Shown piece after piece: positions 55,921 through 64,000 of a stretch of 64,000 nt of DNA; the first letter of the stretch is position 1, and the number at the start of each line of letters is the position of its first letter. Under the pieces are notes generated by a model. It did not search any database. It was not told the origin of the DNA and worked only from the letters and a program-made list of their open reading frames with translations. Location: NCBI GenBank assembly GCA_910574455.1, contig CAJSYZ010000007.1, positions 868,001-932,000 of the forward strand, given 5' to 3'. The stretch is from Trichaptum fuscoviolaceum. Taxonomy: Eukaryota; Basidiomycota; Agaricomycetes; Hymenochaetales; Trichaptaceae. The translations under genes were made by a program, and so were the position numbers.

Positions 55921-56531
55921 CTTACTCCAGACCACATTTGCGAACTCGCCAACATACTTCATCACTTCCTCCGGATTTTCGTGGAATGGTGCGTGGTTAA
56001 TTCAGTCCATCAGAGCAACTTTCACATTTGTGAAAACTTTCTGTGCCTCCGAGACCACTGCTTGCGTATCCACGAGTGCGTCCTGGGTTGACAGCGGAAC
56101 AAGTACCGGAAATCCTTCCTGACCAAAAGCATTTAGTGCACTGATATCAGCAACGCCAATACGATGATGGTCTATCTGATTTGCAGTGTATCCAAGCCAA
56201 GTACTTTGAACGTCCCAGCGGCGCAATCGCCTCGCCTTCAAGTCAGCCTCTGATGCAGTGTCTACCTTTGATTGAAGGTCGAATATCTGGCTTGAGAAAC
56301 GTTGAGCACTCTACTCGGGGTAAATAGAACAGCTCATTCCTTCTGGCACAATGGCGTCAGGAGAGTCAAGTCCGCGAAGGAGTCCGCAGAGATAGACAAT
56401 TCCGGAGATTGTTTTCGGAGAAAGAAGCGCAGTTGAACCAGCTGAAACTGATCCTGGGAATGGAACTAATGGGCTAAGAGACTGTCTCGAACAACGAGAT
56501 TTTACATCCCAGGCTCCTGTTCAACGAATAC
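55921..56531 (-). pseudogene. Alpha/beta hydrolase C-terminal fragment, unit 5
   Basis: Reads RRLRRWDVQSTWLGYTANQI, then GFPVLVPLSTQDALVDTQAV with the candidate acid residue, VFTNVKVALMD, then a TGA stop where unit 4 has CGT. After it come INHAPFHENPEEVMKYVGEF and a GTATGTG donor near 55920. A single nonsense change therefore separates the acid from the base residue. Confidence 0.65.
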
Positions 56532-56685
56532 GCAAACTTATGATTATGTTTCAACTCTGGTCTGCGTTCTCTTCGGAAACCAATGTATTGCTCTGTTATG
56601 AATGCTACTGTCTCAATGGACAGTGGAAAAGTGAAAGAGCATACTATAAGCGAGAAACTGACGGATAAGAATCATCAATACGATC

Positions 56686-57447
56686 TCTCATCTGGAAGGT
56701 TTTCCGCTTTCGCCTTTCCGGATACCCATGTCTTCTCTATGAGCCATTCCTTGTAGGCAAAATATATCCGGTACATTAACTTGATGGTACTCTCACTGAC
56801 ACCCGCCATTTGACTGATCTCCTTCCCGAGAAGGTGGCTTGTATGCGCCCCCAGCAACCGAAACGGGGGCTACGACCGTCACCAATGATCACATCACCAC
56901 AGATGGCCTGGAAATCGTGGGATCGATCTAAATGGTCGCAGAAGCGGACCAACAGATCCTCGGCGCCTGTGGCTCGCGACGGGCTGGAAGCTGAATTCCT
57001 ATCATGCGCTCGTGGCGAAAGGTTGAAGGCCTGCTCGAGTGTCTTGTAGCACTGTCCAAGCGACGTCTTTGAGACGCGGGTCAGGTTGCTAATCTCGCCG
57101 AATGTCCGGGTAACATGCGCCTGACGACACGCGACGAAAATGATGACTGCATCGAGGTCCTTTCTCCTCAGCAGGTTCTCTACATAAGAACGCTTGTACA
57201 GCTGTTTTGCAATGTCGCTGATCGTCTTCGGGAGCGAAAGCCGATCACACCAGCTCGAGATTTCGCCAAAGGCCTGCATGAGGTTTCGCTCCTATTGCGA
57301 CGCCTTTCCACAGGCAGCAGCATGCTGAAACTTATGGGCTTCGCCCGACCCACCATCGCGGAAGCCGATGACCGTGCCGAGCTGCTCCATTCCATCCCAG
57401 AGAGAATCACTAGCACGGATCGTCTCCTTCGTCATTTGCGAAGATCT
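56686..57447 (-). pseudogene. TFIIB fragment, unit 5
   Basis: Here the linker and repeat 1 are in one frame (LMQAFGEISSWCDRLSLPKT, AKQLYKRSYVENLLRRKDLD, FVACRQAHVTRTFGEISNLT) and run into repeat 2 (LLVRFCDHLDRSHDFQAICG). A 24 bp-scale loss and a frame change after GDVIIGDGRSP ruin the rest. N-terminal FANDEGDD and DTVIGFRDGG lie in another frame near 57350-57447. Confidence 0.8.
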
Positions 57448-57570
57448 GATAGAGGCTGAGTCTTAAGGAAATGACTAACCATATTTCACATACACGCTAT
57501 TCACTCTTATGAAGAAACATCATTATTATGTTGGATGTATGTCTATACCAGCGATGCGTTCTAGACTCAC

Positions 57571-58138
57571 CTTCGCCATGAAGTTGGCAATCGTCCATTC
57601 TGCGAAAGTACCTGCATTTACGATGATTATGTGCGGTAAGTTCATCTTGGTGTGAAGTTACCGCATGAGTTCAATACATCGTTCTGATATAAGCGTCTTG
57701 TGCAGGATTAAGACACGACTGAAAAGACTTACGAATGACCTATGGGCTGTATGAGATACGCGAACACTTTGACATGGTTCACTTGCTTCAAATACGCGTG
57801 AAAGCGGCTTTCCAGCCACAATGCGATCAAGCCATTAATCTATACACTTCTTGTCCGAGCAAAGAAGGCCGGAAAGAATGCACCTATTCTCATTGTTGAT
57901 GAGGACGCCGAACCCAGGCGAGCCAACGACCATAAGATGGAGAAGAGCACCATCCCTCTCGACAGAGTTGAAGGGAATGAAGATACGCGCACGACAATTA
58001 GCGAGAAGAAGATCCCGTACCGCACTGCCACTTTCAATCACAACTTTCGGACCCCCATGGGGCAGAGCTGCCTTCGAAGGATAAAGGAACGTGATGAAGA
58101 GGTGTTGACTAGCGTTGACTTTTCCATTCCAGATTCGT
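57571..58138 (-). pseudogene. Septin GTPase fragment, unit 5
   Basis: P-loop DESGMEKSTLVN (second Gly changed to Glu), then after the shared frame break RARIFIPFNSVERDGALLHL, GSPGFGVLINNENRC (G3 region) and the last exon before the donor near 57570. Not functional. Confidence 0.7.
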
Positions 58139-59509
58139 CTGAGAGAAAGTAAACGCTGGTGCAAAATATTGCGGGAACAAGGACCAATCTCCGGAATGCA
58201 TACTTGCTACAGAATAAAGAAGGATCGGCGGATAATGTGAAGGAGATTAGCTTTCTTCGAGAGTTATGCAAGGAAGTGTCAAGTTGGGAAGGGGAAGGCC
58301 AGAGTCCAATGGCGGTACACGTAGGTGCCCTTTTCGAGATTAGTTGACCATGGATCATTCCACTAGCAATTCCTGGTAACGACTCGCTTATCAAAGTCAG
58401 AAATCCTTGAGAAATACATATGATGTGTAAGGAGGAATTGACACACTGTCCCAACATCAGTTCTTGACTTGAGTTGGTATTGAAACGAATACTCACCTGT
58501 AGCCGCCAGACTCAACATTCATCTATCCCTCACGTAGAGCCGTCCCCACCCCGTTGCTCCGAAATCACTCCACTGCGCTGCGTTCACGGGACCTACGAGC
58601 CCTCTATTCACCCTTCTTGTTGCTATTGCTGTTCCTTCAGCCTCGCTCACGTCGACAGACCAGGCCCGGCTGGAGTATCGGCCAGAGCTTAGTGATATTG
58701 ACAGTCGAGCAAAGTACTATCCAGAAGCATTCCAGCTGTCCATGAAAGATTGCACTTGAAGAGAAGTCAAGCGGTAGCAGGGTTGAGGAGAACAAAACTC
58801 ACCAGTCGCAAGGAGAAGTAACTCGGTTCCTGCCGAGTCTCAGCCATTTACTTCCGTCGACCTTAGAGCCTGAGTACATTTCCTTCGTCTTCGCAAATAC
58901 CACGAATACTGAATGCTATTCACCCCCAGGATTTGCGACGCAAACTGCACGTGACATAGCTATATTCAGTATGGTCTTCTCACATAGGTCACGTTACATG
59001 AAGCGCCCGCAACCAAGCGCGCCGACTCAAATCGCGCGCGAGATGTTTGATAACTAAGCTTTTCTCACACGCAGACCAACAGACATGGTTGCCACGTCCG
59101 TCGTCACCCTCCATACCCCTCTTGCAAGTGCTGGAAAGTGGAGGGGGGCAAGGTGGCTAGGCAGGGCACTTTCGTGCTTACGGACTAGGCGTTGAACCCG
59201 AATGTCCGCTTGGCCATCGACCGTTTGAGTTCGTCCCGGACACACGGTCATGCTCTTCTTTACAATCCTCACTTTGCTTCGGGAGATCTTCCTCTTCTCT
59301 TCAAGTCCAAACCAGTAAGTCTCATAAATATGCCTTCATTCTACATATTCGAGGCCAATCTAATGCATTCTTTCTTACAGTTAATTATGTTTAACTATCA
59401 CTTTTGCTTATTAGATCAGTACTCGGACTTGTGACCCGTGTCACCAAGGCTTATCGCATCAACAACGCCAGCAGCCATGCAACCGGACACCTCCTCCTAA
59501 TATCTTATT
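58139..59509. other. End of the array and right flank
   Basis: 58139-58915 is the end-of-unit sequence shared with the other units. 58916-59509 shows no gene I can support; short open stretches on both strands have no recognisable motifs. Confidence 0.4.
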
Positions 59510-59935
59510 CTGCTTGCATGACACAGACTATGTGCAGACGCTCGACTCCCTCCCTTTTGACCTCTCCCGCATCTTTGCCGACCTGCACGAGCTCAACGCC
59601 ATTCTCACGTCGACCGTTACCCCTCTGACCTCGAAAATCTACAAACTTATTGAACCCATCAAGGCCCACTCAGCTTTGTGTGAAGAATGTCTGTGGCCGC
59701 TCGGAGAGATTGCGGATGAGGCGCAGAAGGTGTGCTCAGGTGTGGGGGACAAGATTTGTATTGCAACAACGACGACGAGCTCCGTGGGCAATCATCATAC
59801 CTCAGCAACCTCGTCTCCGCCTTCCTCGACTTCCAGCCCTATTCTCTCGTCTAAAGGACGACGTACCCACATGTGAGCACGATGGCGAACTTGATGCCGA
59901 CGAACTATGAGACAGGACGAAGGTGGCGTGCACCG
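59510..59935 (+). pseudogene. ING-family (histone-binding) N-terminal fragment
   Basis: The plus strand reads DYVQTLDSLPFDLSRIFADL, HELNAILTSTVTPLTSKIY, ECLWPLGEIADEAQKV, then in shifted frames NLVSAFLDFQPYSLVSK and HVSTMANLMPTNYETGRR. This matches the N-terminal helical domain of ING-type proteins (subunits of histone acetyltransferase and deacetylase complexes) and the linker after it. At least one frameshift near 59800-59860 and the absence of a PHD finger make it a broken fragment. It joins F-box-like sequence directly. Confidence 0.6.
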
Positions 59936-59959
59936 AACAATTGCGCCTGCACCAAAGGA

Positions 59960-60385
59960 TGTGCTGTGTGCCCGATGACCGCCTTCTCGCCAACTGCGCG
60001 CTTGTCTACCAGGTGTGATCATCTCCAGCACAGCGGCTGCTTCCCTGTCGCGTCTCTGCACTCAGAGACTGCCTGCAAGACCTTCGCATGCGCTGTCGAC
60101 CGCAAGACAAGCCGCGGCCGCGAGCTCGGTGATGTCCTTCCAAATCTGTCCATCACACTCGACCGCAACCACCCCAATCAAACTCCCTACCACTCCTTTG
60201 CACGCGTAGTCGTCGTATATCCCATCCTCTACGAACTCGACATCTCGCTCTATGGCCGCGGTGTGCCTAGGCATCAGACGGAGGGCGCCCTTGGCGAAGC
60301 ACGCATGCAAGACAGTTCCATCATTCAACACCGGAACCTTGGCCTTATTACGCTCTGGACTGCAGATTTGTGCGTTAGGTGATGG
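59960..60385 (+). pseudogene. F-box-like fragment 1
   Basis: Reads PDDRLLANCALVYQ, then a frame change, LRSET-type sequence ('actcagagact' at 60061), DRKT ('gaccgcaagac' at 60098), and further on FARVVVVYPILYELDISLYG. The pattern is that of a lineage-expanded agaricomycete F-box protein. Several frame changes; not functional. Confidence 0.5.
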
Positions 60386-60424
60386 TGGTCAACAGAGACC
60401 ACGAGGTGGCCCTCAACTAATCGT

Positions 60425-60630
60425 GTGCCCGACGACCGCTTCTTGCCAACTGCGCGCTTGTCCGCTGGCTATGCATGGTTGGCTCCAGCACAGCTTTTCC
60501 ACCACGTCACCCTGCGCTCAGAGACTATCTACAACTCCTGCGCTCGCATGGTTGACCGCAAGACAGAATGCGGCCGCAAGCATTCGCACGCGCAGTCGTC
60601 GTATGTCCCTACCTCCATGAGCTATTGACC
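60425..60630 (+). pseudogene. F-box-like fragment 2
   Basis: Reads PDDRFLPTARLSAGYAWLAP, then FHHVTLRSETIYNSCARMVD and RKTECGRKH. It is the same motif series as fragment 1 and as 31480-31690, so the piece has been copied locally. No complete gene. Confidence 0.5.
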
Positions 60631-60847
60631 TCAGCAACCTTGTCGGCCCTCATCCAAAGAAGTATGTTTGCTAGCTCAATGGTAATCTTTCTCCAGAACT
60701 GACTGGGTACCGTTACCTTCCAGATCTATATTCTCTGTATTCTTATACAGACTGACCGAGAACACCTCTATGTGGTTGTTATATTTCATATTGTTATGAG
60801 AATAATTGATGTATAAATGAAATAATCAAAATATGTGGTCAAATGAC
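60631..60847. other. Gap between F-box fragment and MULE gene
   Basis: Probably 3' untranslated sequence of the MULE gene; AT-rich, nothing else seen. Confidence 0.4.
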
Positions 60848-63800
60848 TCAAACAGGAGAGGATGCTCTTGATGGATTTGGTGAGGAGCTGGGCATGTATC
60901 CCATAAGGTATCTTGACTTTCGAGACTCCTGCGCATTTCGGGGCCATGTTGTGTCATGAACACGGCCAGTCCTTTCCAGCCACCGGACTGCTGCTACAAG
61001 TGCACTAGCATCCTTTCCAAATCCGGACCCGGTCAGACGTTGGGTCCACATAGCATTTCTTTGCTCAACCTGCCTATCAATAATGTCAGCACATTCTCGA
61101 AGGTCCTTGGCCAGTTGGTTAAGGTGCTCAAAACTCCGTTCGATCTATTGTGCATTAGTGAGCTATTTCCTTTTATGGAAATGTAAGCTACTCACTGCTT
61201 CATCGTCATCAGAGTCACCTACACGAGTAACAGCAGGCTCCCTTGTCTCACTTACAGCTGAAGACACTTCTTTGTCGTCTGCCGTATCTTCTTCAAACCG
61301 CTGCCTCTTCTTCAGCAAGACATCTGCCGAGTTGTTCATTAAGGTACGCCAACTTCCAGTCCCTTGCAGCTCCTTTGTATCCCCAAGCCAAACATGGTCG
61401 TCACCATCCGTGATACCTCCCTCTTCATCTGAGGAAACTGTAGCTGATGATGCATTTTGATTGTCTTCCTTAGGTCTTAGCCATGGGTGTTGATATAAGG
61501 GCTGTGTCCTACGTCGATGGACAAAGCGGAAGAATGCCGATGGAGGTGGCTGACAAGCCTGGACAAGGTGTTTGCATAAATGGAAGCAGTTGTACTTCTG
61601 TTGTCCACAGCGGCAAACCCAAGCTTTTACATCTGTGTGGTAGTTTGTGCTACTAACAGGACGATCTGATAGCACCTTCCAAGCTCGTTTGAAATCTTGC
61701 TGGTGCTTTGTCAATGTTTTTGCACGACCTAAGGCATGGTTATCCTCAAGCACCTGTCCACGATGAAGATAGGCAGGTAAGACCTTCGTGACAATGATGT
61801 ATACAAGCTGATCCAATCGTGGGCGTAGCAGGTGGTGGAGATAATCATGTTTCAGTTGATGCCAATGATTCTCCACGCTCATGGTTGTTCGTAACCGAGA
61901 GATATGCTCTGATGTTGAACGTGCCCAGAGTTTCCACTTCTTTGCTGAGTACCATTGTGTCCACATATATCCCCAAACTTCACGGAGTCCACGTTGATGA
62001 CAAAAGTTGTACATCTCCCAGACTGACTCCCTGCGTATATCTTCTCCAGACATAAAGCCAAAGTCTTCTTCTGGAAACACAGGATGCATGCAAAAATGCT
62101 TCGAAAATATGCGAAGCAGTTGGTGTCGATGTGGTGCTGGACAGAAGACATATTCTGAGTCTGAAGAGCGTGTCTCTTGTTCCTCAAACTCCCAGTCTGG
62201 TGCGTCCTCCTGGTCCGTATCATTCTGATGCTTTCTGATCCAACCCTCTAACTGGGTAGAAACATCGCCGGTGTCGTCATGTTCACCAATGACATCTTCA
62301 TAATTGCCTGGAGCAGAGGTTATGTGTTCTTCATTGTGTGTCTCAGCATGAGCTGACTGATTGGTATCCCAATTACCAAGAGGTGGAATCCGTATTGTAA
62401 GTCGTTCTTGTGGTGGAGCTGCAACTGTTTGAAGAACACCATTGAGGCGTACACGAAGCCGTGGAATTGTATGTTGTGATAGCGGTGGAATTGGGTTAAT
62501 CTGAAATCTGTAAGCTATTAATTTTAAGCTGTTGCAAAAAAGACCTACTGGTGCTCCGTTTGCTTGCCCAATGGGAACAAAATCTTTGTCAATCCACGTA
62601 AACTCAGAACGTGCGCCATCAACATCATAGTACCCTGGTGTTCTTCGGAGAACAGAGAGACGTGTCTTGACTGCCTTTACAGAATGCCAGAAGCACAATT
62701 GGTGCTTTGCATCTGGATAGACGTCTCCCATGGCGTTGATTTCACTTGGGTCCTTATCTGAGTGAGTGAACTTTGCTTGAATGTTCCACGTTTTCTTGAT
62801 ATATTGTAGGAACTGAGCTATCAGCCGCTCTTTGGCACCAGCAGGACCAGTACCGTCAGAATGTATGAGCAAGTATCCCAATGGCAAACCTTTGCCATAC
62901 GTCTCTCCCATTAGGGCAAATATCTCGAATGATGAGCCATTGGTGTTCCCTGAAGCTGAGTCAGTATTGGCTATTAGATAATCAATGTTATACTTACATG
63001 CAGAGTCTATGGATAGCTCACGTATTCGCCCTGCCCATTCTTCCAGATGTTTGGGAAGTGCAAATGCAAGAGCAATGTGACCTTCTTCTTGCAAGAGAAC
63101 AATAGGGTCAACATTCTTTGCATTTGATGCAAAATCATGCAGGAGTTTCTGAGCAGATTCCACTTCGTTATCTGCTCTCTTCCAGTTCTTCTTATCATTG
63201 TGTTGCCACAAATGATGAATCGACCGTCTAGAGAATGGTGGTGAGGGATTAGGCTTGAGGATCTCTGGCCATAGCTAAAAGCATTAATTAGAAATGCAGA
63301 TAGATCTAAAATAATTACTGCACTTCACCTGATCAACTGTAAGGCCTGCGTTCTTATTTACAAAGTCCTTAATTTCTTTTGGGACGGAGATTGACCAATA
63401 GTGAATGTGATCTTCCAAATGAGAAACTGTGATGGAAGCAACACTGGATGATTCATGAAGAATAATGCTAAGCCATCCCTTGCATTCAAAGGATGTCATT
63501 GCTTCTCTGTCACGGTGTTTTGATTTGTCTGCTACTTTCTTGGGATTCTTCTGATAGCTTTGACTTTGGGCGCAGTGATATCTGAAGCGAACCCCACCAT
63601 TTCTAACTAGATCAATTTTGTCATGGTAGCTTTAAAGTTCAAATAGAAAATTAGGACTCATTAAGTCATTAGACAAGCTTGTAACGTACGTGAACCGGTA
63701 CTGTGTCATGTCCCAGACTCTTTCTGCCACCTTATCTGCCTTCTCTTTAATTCCACCCTCTCTAATGACCAAGCTTGACAAATTTACACGTGCAGAAATC

Positions 63801-64000
63801 TGCATACAGCCATTCTGTTTTGCAAGGACGGAAGAGAATGTGTCTAGACTGATCTCAGTAACACCTATGAAGTCTGAGTCGTTCTCCTTATTATCTGGAG
63901 TTCTTGATACAACTAGTCCTGGTATATTCTCCTTCTCTGGTCCATTCTTCTTTGCACGCCATGCATCTTTAATTATGCCACACGGTGCACAAGTCTTGGT
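60848..64000 (-). CDS. MULE-type transposase with SWIM zinc finger (partial, runs off the window)
   Basis: Fungal Mutator-like transposase. The gene enters from beyond 64000. An exon ending near 63690 is followed by about 63630-63330, which holds a FAR1/WRKY-GCM1-like zinc-binding region (FRYHCAQS, SFECKGWLSI, HLEDHIHYWSI). The long exon 63285-61196 has the DDE catalytic region (TDSASGNTNGSSFEIFALMG, THSDKDPSEINAMGDVYPDA, LCFWHSVKAVKTRL), MSVENHWHQLKHDYL, and a SWIM zinc finger (VCRCGQQKYNCFHLCKHL). An intron at 61145-61195 (donor GTGAGT) leads to a last exon 61144-60848 with a coiled coil (EHLNQLAKDLRECADIID), ending PNPSRASSPV. The frame is open throughout, so it may be active. Its terminal inverted repeats are not visible here. 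Confidence 0.85.

Larger units (their letters stand above)
52155..58915. repeat. Tandem array unit 5
   Basis: Last unit, about 6.8 kb, complete in gene order. Its end near 58800-58880 shows the empty site for the SINE and TIR element found in unit 1. Array homology fades at about 58915. Confidence 0.8.

Noticed and set aside
62508..62548. Possible 41 bp intron in the MULE gene
   Set aside because: It has GT and AG ends but is shorter than the other introns, and removing it would break an otherwise continuous frame.
1..64000. CRISPR arrays, rRNA genes, bacterial operons, riboswitches
   Set aside because: None is seen. The tandem repeats present are 10 bp LTR repeats, coding minisatellites or kilobase-scale gene units.

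Overview
The window comes from a filamentous fungus, almost certainly an agaricomycete basidiomycete. The genes carry many short introns (about 45-65 bp, GTRNGT...YAG). The mobile elements are typical of that group: a Plavaka DDE transposase, a chromodomain Ty3/gypsy element and a fungal MULE. A DUF6532 gene is also present. Nothing suggests a prokaryotic or organellar origin.

The backbone is a tandem array of five related units: unit 1 at about 1-9146, unit 2 at 9147-16150, unit 3 split into 16151-19008 and 43633-46034, unit 4 at 46035-52154 and unit 5 at 52155-58915. Each unit has one plus-strand, 14-exon gene for a protein with an MLKL-N-terminal-like helical domain, a kinase-like domain without an obvious HRD or DFG, and a conserved C-terminal region of unknown function. 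Four of the five copies keep a fully open spliced frame of 655-657 residues, with the same exon sizes apart from changes of 3-9 nt. The third is truncated by an insertion. Each unit also has, on the minus strand, a run of degraded fragments of three housekeeping-type genes in the same order: a septin GTPase, TFIIB and the C-terminal part of an alpha/beta hydrolase (hydrolase missing in unit 3). The septin fragment joins the TFIIB fragment through what looks like a chimeric intron. These fragments have frameshifts and stops, so the plus-strand genes appear maintained while their passengers decay.

Unit 3 is interrupted by a 24.6 kb island (about 19009-43632) that replaces roughly 1.6 kb. From left to right the island has: a DUF6532 protein gene with many small exons (minus), a multi-exon Plavaka transposase gene (plus), an unrecognised coiled-coil/Ser-Pro-rich gene (minus), a 1.5 kb TIR element holding F-box-like sequence, and an ORF split by a degenerate LTR. 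That LTR is itself split by a full-length chromovirus with two identical 830 bp LTRs and a GAAAC target duplication. A further LTR-like sequence closes the island.

Unit 1 carries two more insertions whose empty sites can be read in sister units. One is a minus-strand tRNA-derived SINE with a (CAAA)n tail and a 14 bp target duplication. The other is a 1.8 kb element with 16 bp perfect TIRs that contains a broken Bsd2/Ndfip-like gene. To the right of the array are a mosaic of ING-like and F-box-like fragments and then a MULE transposase gene that runs off the window. The locus therefore combines a recently expanded, possibly cell-death-related family with repeated gene-fragment capture and nested transposition.
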